Notes: a model not told the origin generated them from the sequence alone. A stretch of 53,502 nt of DNA from Rhodocyclales bacterium RIFCSPLOWO2_02_FULL_63_24 (GCA_001828935.1 MHZX01000082.1:1-53502), one strand, 5' to 3'. Shown: positions 24,055 to 36,879, numbered from the stretch's first letter. Program-made: numbers and translations.

Positions 24055-25950
24055 TCAGAGTTCGACCTGGGTGCCGAGTTCAACGACGCGGTTGGTCGGC
24101 AGCTTGAAGAAGTCGGTTGCCGTATCCGCGTTGCGGAACATCCACATGAACAGTATCTGCCGCCACAGGGGCATCGCCGGCACACGGTTGGGAACGATGG
24201 TTTCGCGGCCAAGAAAGAACGAGGTTTCCATCATCTCTACCGGCGCCATGCCATGCTCGTCGCACAGTTCGAGCGCCAGCGGAATGTTCGGGTCATCCTT
24301 GAAGCCGTAATTCAGGATGACCCGATAGAAGCCCGCTTCAAGGGGCTGCACCACGATGCGCTCGGTTTCATCGACATGGGGAATATCCTGCATGTTGACA
24401 TTGAGCAGGATCACCCGTTGGTGGAGCACCTTGTTGTGCAGCATGTTGTGCAGCATTGCCCGCGGCACCCCTTCGGGGCGCGTCGTCATGAAGATTCCGG
24501 TGCCTTCCACGCGATGCGGGCCGCCGTAACGAAGGCTGGAGATGAATGCGTCAAGCGGGATGGAGTCCTGCTGCAATCGTTCGTAAAGCAGCGTACGGCC
24601 GCGCTTCCAGGTTGCGAACAAGGTGAATATGCCGAGACCGAGCAGCAAGGGGAACCAGCCGCCGTCCAGCACCTTGATCAGGTTGGCGGAGAAAAAGGCG
24701 AAATCGACGACCAGGAACAGCGCCAGGAAGAGGCCTGCCTGCAGCCAGTTCCAGTTCCACATGGCGCGCACCACGACGAAGGCGAGCAAGGTGTCGATCA
24801 TCATGGTCAAGGTGACGGCGATGCCGTAGGCTGAGGCCAGGTTCGACGACGACTTGAAGCCGAGCACCAGGATGATCACCGCCAGCAGCAACAACCAGTT
24901 GATGTTGGGGACATAGATTTGGCCTTTTTCGCGCTCCGAGGTGAACTTGACCTGGATGCGCGGGCAGTAGCCAAGCTGCATCGCTTGGCTGGTAAGCGAA
25001 AATGCGCCGGAGATCACAGCCTGCGAGGCGATGACGGTTGCGGCAGTCGCCAGGGCGACCATGGGATAGAGCAGTTCATCCGGAACGGACATGAAAAACG
25101 GATTTTTCACCGCGGCTGGGTTGTCCAGGACCAAGGCGCCCTGCCCGAGGTAGTTCAGGTACAGGCAGGGAAACACGTAGCCGAGCCAGGCCCACTTGAT
25201 CGGCCGTCTGCCGAAGTGGCCCATGTCTGCATACAAGGCTTCGCCTCCCGTTATCGCGAGGACTACCGCGCCCAAGGCGAGATAAGCGTGAGAACGGTTC
25301 TCCAGGAAGAAGTGCAGCGCGTACCAGGGGTTGATTGCCGCGATGACGCCGGGGTGCTTGAGAATGTTCCATATGCCGAGTGTGCCAAGCGTGCCGAACC
25401 AGAACAGCATGATGGGGCCGAACAAGGCGCCGACGCTGGCGGTACCTCGCGGCTGAAACAGGAACAGGCCGCACAGGACCATCACGGTGATGGGGACGAC
25501 ATAGGGCTTGAACATCGGCGTCGCGACTTCGAGGCCTTCGATGGCGGAAAGCACCGACATGGCGGGCGTGATCACGGCGTCGCCGTAGAACAACCCGGCG
25601 CCGAATATGCCGAGGATAGACATCAGCCACAACATGCGCGGCCCTGCTCCCTGGGTGCGCAGCGCGAGCGAAGTCAGCGCCATTATTCCGCCTTCGCCGC
25701 GGTTGTCGGCGCGGGTGATGAACATGACGTACTTGAGCGAAACCGTTATGACCAGCGCCCAGAAGATCAGCGAGAGAATGCCCAGCAGGTTGTCCGGCGA
25801 TACCGCAATGGCATGCGGGCCGTTGAAGACTTCCTTCATGGTGTATAGCGGACTGGTGCCAATGTCGCCGTAAACCACGCCCATGGCCGCAATAGAGGCG
25901 GCGGCCAGGCGGGGTTTTGAAATGTCGGAGGTATTGTTGCTCTGCACCAT
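24055..25950 (-). CDS. kup: Potassium uptake protein Kup
   Basis: A 631-residue inner-membrane K+/H+ symporter. The N-terminal signature AAMGVVYGDIGTSPLYTMKEVFNGPH is that of Kup, twelve membrane segments follow (for example YVVPITVMVLCGLFLFQPRGTASVGALFGPIMLFWF and GEALYADMGHFGRRPIKWAW), and the C-terminal cytoplasmic domain ends with FFLGRETIVPN and a short acidic tail. ATG 25950 is preferred over an upstream in-frame codon because the family begins about 20 residues before the first membrane segment. It stands alone between the sox operon and the tRNA gene. Confidence 0.95.
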   Translation of the reverse strand: MVQSNNTSDISKPRLAAASIAAMGVVYGDIGTSPLYTMKEVFNGPHAIAVSPDNLLGILSLIFWALVITVSLKYVMFITRADNRGEGGIMALTSLALRTQGAGPRMLWLMSILGIFGAGLFYGDAVITPAMSVLSAIEGLEVATPMFKPYVVPITVMVLCGLFLFQPRGTASVGALFGPIMLFWFGTLGTLGIWNILKHPGVIAAINPWYALHFFLENRSHAYLALGAVVLAITGGEALYADMGHFGRRPIKWAWLGYVFPCLYLNYLGQGALVLDNPAAVKNPFFMSVPDELLYPMVALATAATVIASQAVISGAFSLTSQAMQLGYCPRIQVKFTSEREKGQIYVPNINWLLLLAVIILVLGFKSSSNLASAYGIAVTLTMMIDTLLAFVVVRAMWNWNWLQAGLFLALFLVVDFAFFSANLIKVLDGGWFPLLLGLGIFTLFATWKRGRTLLYERLQQDSIPLDAFISSLRYGGPHRVEGTGIFMTTRPEGVPRAMLHNMLHNKVLHQRVILLNVNMQDIPHVDETERIVVQPLEAGFYRVILNYGFKDDPNIPLALELCDEHGMAPVEMMETSFFLGRETIVPNRVPAMPLWRQILFMWMFRNADTATDFFKLPTNRVVELGTQVEL

Positions 25951-26087
25951 CGAACAATTATAAGCGTATTGAAACATTCAAGTTATGGCGTCAGGTCGCT
26001 TACTTTCGATATATGTGGCGATCCATCGCATCGCGACTTCGCTTGGACGCGGCGGCACGTGGCAATGCCGGATTCCGGTTTTGGACA

Positions 26088-26116
26088 TTGTGGGCGGCTC
26101 AAGTTTGTCGGATAAT
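26088..26116 (+). promoter_or_regulatory. Candidate tRNA-Leu promoter
   Basis: TTGTGG (26088-26093), a 17-base spacer and GATAAT (26111-26116) place the transcript start about 36 bases before the tRNA. Confidence 0.45.
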
Positions 26117-26158
26117 GCGCGCCTCCCGCAGCGGAGTTTCAGTGCTGCGACATCCCGC

Positions 26159-26243
26159 GCCGGGGTGACGGAATCGGTAGACGTAGCGGTCTCAAACACC
26201 GCCGCCGCAAGGCATGGGGATTCGACTTCCCCCCCCGGCACCA
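26159..26243 (+). tRNA. tRNA-Leu (anticodon CAA)
   Basis: The 85-base sequence folds as a class II tRNA. The acceptor stem GCCGGGG pairs with CCCCGGC, followed by ACCA encoded in the DNA. The D-arm contains AATCGGTAGAC. The anticodon stem GCGGT/ACCGC encloses CTCAAAC, giving CAA, which reads UUG. A long variable arm (CGCCGCAAGGC) is typical for leucine, and the T-arm is GGGGA-TTCGACT-TCCCC. Expression probably uses the promoter at 26088-26116. Confidence 0.95.
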
Positions 26244-26381
26244 GAACACCGCACGCCTGCCGGGTTGCTCCGGCAAGCTGGGCGCGCAGCGAGGAAGCAG
26301 TCTCAGTAGAGGCTGCGCGGGCTTTGCCGGTGCCGAACGCAGTGGCCGAAGCCAGGTTTCAGTCGTCACGGAGGGTAGGTT

Positions 26382-27083
26382 GTGATTTCGTCGAATGCCG
26401 GAGTTTCATTGACGGTCCTGAGGGCGTTGCCGATCTTCGAGACGCTCGACGACGAATGCCTCAAGCCGCTGACCCGCGTTGCCATGCTGCGCCATATTCC
26501 ACGGCACACCATTGTGCTGAATGCCGGCGATCATACCGACAACATCTATTTCGTCCTCGCCGGCGCCTTGAAGGTCCAGATCAGCGACGAAGAGGGGCGC
26601 GAGGTCATCCTGTCGATGCTGGGGCCGGGGGAGTTGTTTGGCGAAATGGGGGTGCTCGACGATCATCCGCGTTCGGCGACCGTGCTTGCGGTCGAATCGA
26701 GCGAAGTGGTGATGATCGGCAAGGCAGACTTCAAACAATGCCTGGTGGAAAATCCTGACGTTTCGCTGTTCATCATGCGCAATCTGACCAAGCGCTTGCG
26801 CCTGGCCGATCGCAACATCGAAAGCCTCGCGCTGTTGGATGTGTATGGACGGGTTGCGCGCCTGCTGCTGGAAGCGGCGGAGACAATAGATGGACGCAAA
26901 GTGGTGACACACAAGCTCACCAAGCAGGATATTGCGAAGATGATCGGGGCGTCGCGCGAGATGGTCAGTCGGGTGATGCGCGATCTTGTTACCCAGGGCC
27001 TGATCCAGGAACACGACGGACAACTGGTGCTGGTTGATCTGGCGGCCTTCAAACGGCATGGCGATGTCGATATCGGGGGTTGA
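26382..27083 (+). CDS. Crp/Fnr-family transcriptional regulator
   Basis: A 233-residue regulator with an N-terminal cyclic-nucleotide-type sensor (VLNAGDHTDNIYFVLAGALKVQISDEEGREVILSMLGPGELFGEMGVLDDHPRSATVLA), a dimerisation helix and a C-terminal helix-turn-helix (LTKQDIAKMIGASREMVSRVMRDLVTQGLI). It lacks the N-terminal four-cysteine cluster of FNR and keeps the RSAT residues of the cNMP pocket, so it is closer to Crp. Translation starts at GTG 26382, with GGAGGG seven bases upstream. It lies between the tRNA and queA; target genes are unknown. Confidence 0.9.
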   Translation: MISSNAGVSLTVLRALPIFETLDDECLKPLTRVAMLRHIPRHTIVLNAGDHTDNIYFVLAGALKVQISDEEGREVILSMLGPGELFGEMGVLDDHPRSATVLAVESSEVVMIGKADFKQCLVENPDVSLFIMRNLTKRLRLADRNIESLALLDVYGRVARLLLEAAETIDGRKVVTHKLTKQDIAKMIGASREMVSRVMRDLVTQGLIQEHDGQLVLVDLAAFKRHGDVDIGG

Positions 27084-27224
27084 GGGTCAAGGTGCCGGTT
27101 TCGGTGCAGGGTGACGCTGGCGGACCGGGATAGTGCTCTGCTACTATTCGCGCCCGCTTCCGTCGGGCGGACGTCCGTCGCCCGATCCGCGGCACACTCT
27201 GTTGCCCGCCCTCCGAGTCATCCC

Positions 27225-29359
<2,135 letters not shown>

Positions 29360-29395
29360 TCCGCCGGTTTTTCCCGACATTCCTGGAGAGTCACA

Positions 29396-29737
29396 GTGCT
29401 GATTTCAAATGCTTACGCGCAGGCGGCGGGCGCCGCCGCCGATCCGACGGGCGGCCTGATGGGCATGCTGCCCATCCTGCTGATGTTCATCGTGCTCTGG
29501 TTCGTCATGATCCGGCCGCAGATGAAAAAGGCCAAGGAACAACAGAAGATGGTCAGCGAGCTGGCCAAGGGCGACGAGGTGATCACCCAGGGCGGGATTG
29601 CCGGCCGCATTGCCAAGGTGGGCGAAAACTACCTGAGCCTGGAAGTGGCTGAAGGCAAGGACGGCCCGGTGGTGATGACCGTGCAGAAAAACGCCGTGGG
29701 CGCATTGCTGCCCAAGGGTACGCTGAAAAACCTGTAA
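29396..29737 (+). CDS. yajC: Preprotein translocase subunit YajC
   Basis: A 113-residue protein with one membrane helix (LMGMLPILLMFIVLWFVMIRPQMKKAKEQQKM) and a small cytoplasmic domain (LAKGDEVITQGGIAGRIAKVGENYLSLEVAEG). It associates with SecDF in the holotranslocon. Translation starts at GTG 29396, with GGAG seven bases upstream. The order queA-tgt-yajC-secD-secF is the same as in E. coli, which supports the call. Confidence 0.95.
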   Translation: MLISNAYAQAAGAAADPTGGLMGMLPILLMFIVLWFVMIRPQMKKAKEQQKMVSELAKGDEVITQGGIAGRIAKVGENYLSLEVAEGKDGPVVMTVQKNAVGALLPKGTLKNL

Positions 29738-29784
29738 TTTTTTGCGAAGGCCGGCCGCGTTTGCGCGGGGCAGGCCACCATGCC

Positions 29785-31662
29785 ATGAATCGCTATCCCC
29801 TCTGGAAAAACGCCACGGTGTTGATCGCCCTGGTGCTCGGACTACTCTACACGCTGCCCAACTTTTTCGGTGAAGCGCCTGCCGTGCAGGTAGCCAGCGT
29901 CAAGTCGACGCACAAGGTGGACGCCAAGTTGATGGCCCAGGTGGCGGATGCGCTCAAGGCCGCCGCCGTCGTACCCCAGGGTATCGTCCTCGACTTGAAC
30001 AGCGTGCGCGTCCGGCTGGCCGATACCGATAGCCAGCTCAAGGCGAAAGACGTCATCGAGAAGGCGGTCAACCCGGTTGCGACCGATGCGACCTATAGCG
30101 TGGCGCTGAACCTGGTGTCGAATTCCCCGAATTGGCTGAGCGGCATTCACGCCTTGCCGATGTATCTCGGCCTCGACCTGCGCGGCGGCGTGCATTTCCT
30201 GTTGCAGGTGGACATGAAGGGTGCGCTGACCAAGCGACTGGATTCGATCGGCGCCGACTTGCGTAGCCTGATGCGCGACAAGAACATCCGTCACGGCGGA
30301 ATCAGTCGCGACGGGCAAAGCGTGGCGATTCGTTTCCGCGAGGCGGATACGCGCGATAAGGCACGCGTCGTCCTGGCCGACAGCCAGCCTGATCTCCAGT
30401 TGGCGGATGCCCAGGACGGCGCCGACCTCAAACTGGTGGCGACGCTCAAGCCCGAGGCGCAGAAGCGCATCCAGGAGTTCGCGGTCAAGCAGAACATCAC
30501 CACCTTGCATAATCGCATCAACGAACTCGGCGTGGCCGAGCCGGTGATTCAGCAGCAGGGTGCGGACCGCATCGTGGTGCAACTGCCTGGGGTACAGGAC
30601 ACCGCCAAGGCCAAGGACATTCTCGGGCGTACGGCGACCCTGGAAGTGCGCATGGTCGATGACGAGGCCAGCGCCAGTCCGGGCGTCATGGAGCAGGCGG
30701 CACGCGGCCAACCGCCGCCAGGGACCGAATACTACGTCGAACGCGGCGGCCGTTCCTTGCTGGTGAAAAAGCAGGTAGTGCTGACCGGCGAGCGCCTGAC
30801 CGATGCCCAGCCCGGCTTCGACAGCCAGACCCAGGAAGCGGCCGTGCATTTGTCCCTCGATTCGGCCGGCGCACGGATCTTCAAGGACGTCACGCGCGAG
30901 AACGTGGGCAAGCGCATGGCCATTCTGCTGATCGAGAAGGGCAAGGGCGAAGTGGTTACCGCGCCGGTGATCCGTACTGAAATCGGCGGCGGCCGGGTGC
31001 AGATATCGGGTCGCATGAGCACGGTGGAAGCCAACGACGTGGCGCTGCTGCTGAGGGCCGGATCTCTGGCGGCGCCGATGGAGATCATCGAAGAGCGGAC
31101 CATCGGCCCCAGCCTCGGTGCCGACAACATCGCCAAGGGCTTCAACTCGACGCTGTGGGGATTCTCGGCGATCGCCGCCTTCATGATTGCCTACTACCTG
31201 TTGTTCGGCACCGTTTCGGTGGTGGCGCTGTCGGCCAATCTGCTGTTCCTGGTGGCGCTGCTGTCCTTGCTGCAAGCGACGTTGACCTTGCCGGGCATTG
31301 CTGCCATCGCTTTGACCTTGGGCATGGCCATCGATGCCAACGTGCTGATCAATGAGCGGGTGCGCGAGGAGTTGCGCAACGGCAGTACGCCACAGGCGGC
31401 CATCACGGCGGGTTACGAACGGGCTTGGGCGACGATTCTCGATTCCAACGTGACCACGCTGATCGCTGGCGTGGCGCTGCTGATTTTCGGTTCCGGTCCG
31501 GTGCGCGGCTTTGCGGTAGTGCACTGCCTCGGCATCATGACCTCCATCTTCAGCTCCGTAGTGGTATCGCGGGCCATGGTGAATCTCATCTACGGGCGCC
31601 GCCGCAAGCTGGAAGCTCTCAGTATCGGGCAGGTCTGGAAGCCTGCTCTCGGCAGCAAATAA
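29785..31662 (+). CDS. secD: Protein translocase subunit SecD
   Basis: A 625-residue inner-membrane protein that uses the proton gradient to pull exported proteins through the Sec channel. It has an N-terminal membrane segment (MNRYPLWKNATVLIALVLGLLYTLPNFFGE), a large periplasmic domain with LGLDLRGGVHFLLQVDM and NRINELGVAEPVIQQQGADRIVVQLPG, and five C-terminal membrane segments including GMAIDANVLINERVREELR and VTTLIAGVALLIFGSGPVRGFA. ATG 29785 is chosen by the family start; its ribosome-binding site is weak. Confidence 0.96.
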   Translation: MNRYPLWKNATVLIALVLGLLYTLPNFFGEAPAVQVASVKSTHKVDAKLMAQVADALKAAAVVPQGIVLDLNSVRVRLADTDSQLKAKDVIEKAVNPVATDATYSVALNLVSNSPNWLSGIHALPMYLGLDLRGGVHFLLQVDMKGALTKRLDSIGADLRSLMRDKNIRHGGISRDGQSVAIRFREADTRDKARVVLADSQPDLQLADAQDGADLKLVATLKPEAQKRIQEFAVKQNITTLHNRINELGVAEPVIQQQGADRIVVQLPGVQDTAKAKDILGRTATLEVRMVDDEASASPGVMEQAARGQPPPGTEYYVERGGRSLLVKKQVVLTGERLTDAQPGFDSQTQEAAVHLSLDSAGARIFKDVTRENVGKRMAILLIEKGKGEVVTAPVIRTEIGGGRVQISGRMSTVEANDVALLLRAGSLAAPMEIIEERTIGPSLGADNIAKGFNSTLWGFSAIAAFMIAYYLLFGTVSVVALSANLLFLVALLSLLQATLTLPGIAAIALTLGMAIDANVLINERVREELRNGSTPQAAITAGYERAWATILDSNVTTLIAGVALLIFGSGPVRGFAVVHCLGIMTSIFSSVVVSRAMVNLIYGRRRKLEALSIGQVWKPALGSK

Positions 31663-31676
31663 GCAAGGACGTCGAC

Positions 31677-32645
31677 ATGGAATTCTTCCGCATCAGAAAA
31701 GACATCCCTTTCATGCGCCACGCGCTGGTGTTCAACATCATCTCTTTGGTGACATTCCTGGCCGCGGTATTTTTCCTGGTGCACAAGGGCTTGCATTTCT
31801 CCATCGAGTTCACCGGTGGCACGTTGCTTGAGGTGAGTTATGCGCAGGCGCCGGATCTCGACAAGCTGCGCCGGCAGATGGAAGCGGACGGTTTTACGGA
31901 TACCCAGGTGCAGAATTTCGGTACCTCGCGCGACGTGTTGATCCGCGTTCCGCTATCCAAGGATGCCGAGACCTCCAAAGTGGGCGAGCGCGTCATGGCG
32001 TCGCTGACAAGAGTTCCCGCCGGGACGCAGAGCGCTGGCGCTGGCGCCACGGCAGCCGCTGTGCCGACCCTGAAGCGGGTCGAGTTCGTCGGTCCGCAGG
32101 TCGGCAAGGAACTGGCGTCCGACGGCGCGCTCGCGTTGCTGCTGGTCGTCTGCGGCATCGTGCTGTATCTGGCGATGCGTTTCGAATGGCGTTTTGCCGT
32201 GTCGGCCATCATCGCCAACTTGCACGACGTGGTGATCATCCTCGGCTTCTTCGCGCTGTTTCAGTGGGAGTTCTCGCTGCCCGTGCTGGCGGCCGTACTG
32301 GCGGTGCTCGGCTATTCGGTGAATGAGTCGGTGGTGGTGTTCGACCGCGTGCGCGAAACCTTCAAGAAGAAGCGCGGCCTGACTACGCCGCAGGTGCTCG
32401 ACCACGCCATCACCAGCACCATCTCGCGCACCATCATCACCCACGGCTGCACCCAGATGATGGTGACCTCAATGCTGATTTTCGGCGGTCCGGCACTGCA
32501 TTACTTTGCGCTGGCGCTGACCATCGGCATCCTGTTCGGCATCTACTCCTCGGTCCTGGTGGCCAGCCCACTGGTGATGTGGATGGGCGTTTCCCGGGAA
32601 CAATTCATCCAGGTCAAGGTCGAGAAGCAGGAAGCCGTCGTTTAG
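31677..32645 (+). CDS. secF: Protein translocase subunit SecF
   Basis: A 322-residue partner of SecD. It has an N-terminal membrane helix (LVFNIISLVTFLAAVFFLVHKGLHFSIEFTGGTLLEV), a short periplasmic domain and five C-terminal segments containing VNESVVVFDRVRETFKKKRG and TISRTIITHGCTQMMVTSMLIFGGPAL, both SecF hallmarks. AAGGA precedes the ATG. It begins 14 bases after secD and must be co-transcribed. About 40 residues in the periplasmic loop are Ala/Gly-rich, which is unremarkable. Confidence 0.96.
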   Translation: MEFFRIRKDIPFMRHALVFNIISLVTFLAAVFFLVHKGLHFSIEFTGGTLLEVSYAQAPDLDKLRRQMEADGFTDTQVQNFGTSRDVLIRVPLSKDAETSKVGERVMASLTRVPAGTQSAGAGATAAAVPTLKRVEFVGPQVGKELASDGALALLLVVCGIVLYLAMRFEWRFAVSAIIANLHDVVIILGFFALFQWEFSLPVLAAVLAVLGYSVNESVVVFDRVRETFKKKRGLTTPQVLDHAITSTISRTIITHGCTQMMVTSMLIFGGPALHYFALALTIGILFGIYSSVLVASPLVMWMGVSREQFIQVKVEKQEAVV

Positions 32646-32673
32646 AGATCGGCGGCATTTGCTGGAGTCCCGC

Positions 32674-33354
32674 ATGAACCGCATCAAGCTTTGGGATTTG
32701 CCGACGCGGGTGTTTCACTGGTGCCTTGCGACTTGCGTAATCGGTTCCCTGGTCACGCAGCAGATCGGCGGCAATGCGATGACTTGGCATGGACGCTTCG
32801 GACTTGCGGTGCTCGGCTTGCTGGTGTTTCGCATCGTCTGGGGCTTCGTCGGCTCCACCTATGCGCGCTTTGCCCAGTTCGTGCGCGGCCCGGCTGCGAT
32901 CAAGGCCTACCTGCGTGGCGAATGGAAGGGCGTCGGCCACAATCCGCTGGGCGCGCTGTCGGTGCTGGCGCTGCTGGTCACGCTGACACTATTGGCCGCC
33001 ACAGGCATCTTCGCCAACGACGACATCGCGTTCGAGGGGCCGCTGTATGCGCTGGTCGGCAAGGATTTCAGCGACCGCATGAGCGGCATCCATCGCCTGA
33101 TCGAGCCCGCGATTCTCCTGTTGGTGTTCGCCCACCTGGCAGCTATCGTGTTTTATGCGCGGGTCAGGAAGGACAATCTGGTTCGGCCGATGATCACCGG
33201 CTGGACAGTCGGCGCCGGCGAGACGGCGCGCGGCGGTGGAGCGGTCGCCTTCGTGTGCGCCGTGTTGATTGCTCTGGGCGCGGCGTACGGCGCCAGCGGC
33301 GCCTGGATTCCAGCACCACCATCAGTACCGCCTGCTGCGACGCCGAACTGGTAG
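32674..33354 (+). CDS. Cytochrome b561-family membrane protein
   Basis: A 226-residue b-type cytochrome with four to five membrane helices. The opening KLWDLPTRVFHWCLATCVIGSL is typical of the Ni/Fe-hydrogenase-type b561 group; heme-ligand histidines are visible in RVFHW, MTWHGRFGL, SGIHRLIEP and VFAHLAAI. GGAG lies seven bases before ATG 32674. It follows secF by 28 bases and converges on a cytochrome c' gene. In many betaproteobacteria this b561 type sits beside small soluble cytochromes c and is thought to transfer electrons to or from them; that partnership is inference here. Confidence 0.88.
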   Translation: MNRIKLWDLPTRVFHWCLATCVIGSLVTQQIGGNAMTWHGRFGLAVLGLLVFRIVWGFVGSTYARFAQFVRGPAAIKAYLRGEWKGVGHNPLGALSVLALLVTLTLLAATGIFANDDIAFEGPLYALVGKDFSDRMSGIHRLIEPAILLLVFAHLAAIVFYARVRKDNLVRPMITGWTVGAGETARGGGAVAFVCAVLIALGAAYGASGAWIPAPPSVPPAATPNW

Positions 33355-33360
33355 ACGCAG

Positions 33361-33382
33361 ACGGCCACCCGTGGGTGGCCGT
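33361..33382. terminator. Bidirectional hairpin between convergent cytochrome genes
   Basis: ACGGCCACCC (33361-33370) is perfectly complementary to GGGTGGCCGT (33373-33382). It lies between the 3' ends of the cytochrome b561 and c' genes. There is no T-tract, so termination efficiency is uncertain. Confidence 0.5.
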
Positions 33383-33415
33383 TGCAAGCGGACTGGACTT
33401 CCAGTCGGCCGAAAA

Positions 33416-33886
33416 TTACTTCTTCTCTTCTTTGCGGAATTCGTCGTGACAGCCCTTGCAGGCCTTGCCGAGATTGCCGAACTGGGCCTTGACAGCGGCG
33501 GCGTCGCCACCAGCGGCGACCTTGGCCAATTCGTTGGCTTCCTTGTTGTACGCCGTTCCGACTTCCTTCAACTTGGCGGCATTCTTGAAAAGTTCGGGTT
33601 TTACGTTGGTGTCGCGCCAGCCCTTGCCGGTATCGGTGCCCGGCTGGAAGAGAGCGCCCGAGCCGGAGTTGGCTAGTGCCTGAATGGTGTTTGCGGCCTG
33701 GATCACCTGATCCTTGTTGTAGGTACCTTCAATGTTGGTCTTGATGCGGCCCATGCTCCAGCCCAGGGTTTGCATCACCGATTGGCGCCAACGAATCTGG
33801 TCTTCGGGCTTGCCGATCGTTTGCGCCAGGGCGGCGCCCGAGAGGCCAATGGCGAGCGTTGCAACGACAATCTTGTTGAATTTCAT
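33416..33886 (-). CDS. Cytochrome c' (class II cytochrome c)
   Basis: A 156-residue periplasmic heme protein with a cleavable signal (ATLAIGLSGAALA-QT) and the heme site CKGCH near the C-terminus (LGKACKGCHDEFRKEEKK), which is the class II arrangement. Helical segments include EDQIRWRQSVMQTLGWSMGRIKTNIEG. Cytochromes c' bind NO and CO at a five-coordinate heme and protect against nitrosative stress; some related forms are six-coordinate electron carriers. It converges on the cytochrome b561 gene. Confidence 0.9.
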   Translation of the reverse strand: MKFNKIVVATLAIGLSGAALAQTIGKPEDQIRWRQSVMQTLGWSMGRIKTNIEGTYNKDQVIQAANTIQALANSGSGALFQPGTDTGKGWRDTNVKPELFKNAAKLKEVGTAYNKEANELAKVAAGGDAAAVKAQFGNLGKACKGCHDEFRKEEKK

Positions 33887-34044
33887 GTGAACTCCTTGTT
33901 CTGTGTAGGGAAGGCCAGCAGGTACCGGCACCGGATATACGATCAGCGTCCGCACATTATTCCATGCTGCTAACAACCGATCGGTGATCTGGGTCACAGA
34001 CGCAGGCAATTTCGGGCATGACCTGAAATGCCCGGAGCTGCTGA

Positions 34045-34374
34045 CTATTCGATCGCGGTGGCAAAGACGTGTTTCACCCGCAGCAAGCGCTTGCCGTCGG
34101 CCGCCAGATCCAGCAGGCGGTCGATATTGGGGTGCTTGCCGGGATTTTGGCGGGCGTCGTCGGTATGTTCGGCATACAGCTCCAACCCCTTTCTTGCAGC
34201 CTCCGCGGTGATGGCGCCGTAGATTTGCCCGAGATGGTTGTAGATGGAAAGCGAGCCGGCTTGCCCCGGCTTGTTTTCTATCGTTGCCGCAACGGTACCA
34301 TCGCCATCCAGTAGCTGGATGGCCGCCAGGTGCGAAATGCGGGGGAGTTGCTTGAGGTTGTCGGCGAACGCCAT
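34045..34374 (-). CDS. DUF2322-like conserved protein
   Basis: A 109-residue soluble protein: LKQLPRISHLAAIQLLDGDGTVAATIENKPGQAGSLSIYNHLGQIYG then HTDDARQNPGKHPNIDRLLDL. I recognise this pattern as DUF2322, a small conserved family of unknown function in beta- and gammaproteobacteria. It begins one base after the purB stop codon on the same strand, so it is probably co-transcribed and perhaps translationally coupled with purB. Its role is unknown. Confidence 0.7.
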   Translation of the reverse strand: MAFADNLKQLPRISHLAAIQLLDGDGTVAATIENKPGQAGSLSIYNHLGQIYGAITAEAARKGLELYAEHTDDARQNPGKHPNIDRLLDLAADGKRLLRVKHVFATAIE

Positions 34375-34375
34375 G

Positions 34376-35830
<1,455 letters not shown>

Positions 35831-35880
35831 TCAGGCGGCGTGTTATAGTTTCGCAGCCCCAAAACCTGTGATTTGACGAA

Positions 35881-36489
35881 ATGAAACTGATCGGTTCGCT
35901 TACCAGCCCGTATGTCCGCAAGATTCGTATCGTGCTGGCGGAAAAGAAGATCGATTACGATTTCGTACTCGATTCGCCCTGGGCGGAGGACACGGGGGTG
36001 ACGGCGCTCAATCCCTTGGGCAAGGTTCCGGTACTGGTGTTGGACGATGAAAGCACCCTTTATGATTCCCGTGTGATCGCCGAGTACCTGGACACGGTGG
36101 CACCCAACAATCGCCTGATCCCTGCGTCGGGACGGGAGCGCATCAGTGTTAAGCGCTGGGAGGCGTTGGCGGATGGGGTTCTTGACGCCGCCGTTGCAGC
36201 CTTCCTCGAATCGCGGCGCCCCGATGGTGAACGCAGCCCGTCGTGGATTGCGCGCCAGCGCGGAAAGACCACGCAGGCGCTGAAGGTCATGTCCGACGAA
36301 CTGGGGGATCAGGCGTGGTGTCACGGCAACAGCCTGTCCCTGGCGGATATCGCTGTGGGCTGCGCCTTGGGTTACATTTCCTTCCGGCTCGCTGACATAC
36401 GCTGGCGCGACGAGTATCCCAATCTTTCGAATCTGTACGAGAAGCTCATGCAGCGTCCCGCATTTGCGGAAACGGTGCCGCAGGACTAG
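35881..36489 (+). CDS. Glutathione S-transferase family protein
   Basis: A 202-residue GST with an N-terminal thioredoxin-like domain (MKLIGSLTSPYVRKIRIVLAEKKIDYDFVL, then LNPLGKVPVLVLDDESTLYDSRVIAEYL, where the ES/DS residues bind glutathione) and a helical C-terminal domain (GNSLSLADIAVGCALGYISFR). The pattern resembles E. coli YibF. The substrate is unknown. Its 3' end overlaps by four bases the convergent gene at 36486-36878. Confidence 0.9.
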   Translation: MKLIGSLTSPYVRKIRIVLAEKKIDYDFVLDSPWAEDTGVTALNPLGKVPVLVLDDESTLYDSRVIAEYLDTVAPNNRLIPASGRERISVKRWEALADGVLDAAVAAFLESRRPDGERSPSWIARQRGKTTQALKVMSDELGDQAWCHGNSLSLADIAVGCALGYISFRLADIRWRDEYPNLSNLYEKLMQRPAFAETVPQD

Positions 36490-36878
36490 GTATCCTGTTC
36501 CGCTCCGGACAGGGCGGCTGTGCCGTCAAGACGGGCGATCAAGCGCGGCAGCAAATTCTTTTCTGCCTGATGGGTGAGTTCCCCCATCAATTGATCCGCC
36601 AGTCCGTCGGTAACCTTGAGTACGGCTTGAGGCAACTCCTGGTCGAGCCAGCGCGAAAGCTCTTCGCGCAAGGCGTCGAGATGCTGCTGCATGTGCGGCG
36701 GCGCGGTGGCAAGCGCGACGTCGCGTTCCGTGACAATATCGGTAAGAATCGGTAAATCGTCGTCCGCTGGCATTGCTGGTGCGGCCACTGAGGACGCCGA
36801 TCCTGCCACAAACACCCGTGTCCGCCGAATCAGCGCATCGGCCTTGCGCAGGAGGTCCGCCGTATTGTCGTCAGCCAT
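36486..36878 (-). CDS. Conserved hypothetical protein downstream of holC
   Basis: A 130-residue soluble protein: DLLRKADALIRRTRVFVAG, an Ala-rich linker, LPILTDIVTERDVA, then helices HLDALREELSRWLDQELPQAVLKVTDGLADQLMGELTHQAEKNLLPRLIARLD. It is mostly helical and acidic. It follows holC by one base in the pepA-holC operon. I do not recognise a named domain; a similar small gene beside holC in relatives is from memory. The operon position suggests a housekeeping role, which is inference. Confidence 0.65.
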   Translation of the reverse strand: MADDNTADLLRKADALIRRTRVFVAGSASSVAAPAMPADDDLPILTDIVTERDVALATAPPHMQQHLDALREELSRWLDQELPQAVLKVTDGLADQLMGELTHQAEKNLLPRLIARLDGTAALSGAEQDT

Positions 36879-36879
36879 C

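Noticed and set aside
26244..26381. Hairpin GCCGG-GTTGCT-CCGGC after the tRNA as a terminator
   Set aside because: The stem is only five pairs and no T-run follows, so it cannot be supported.
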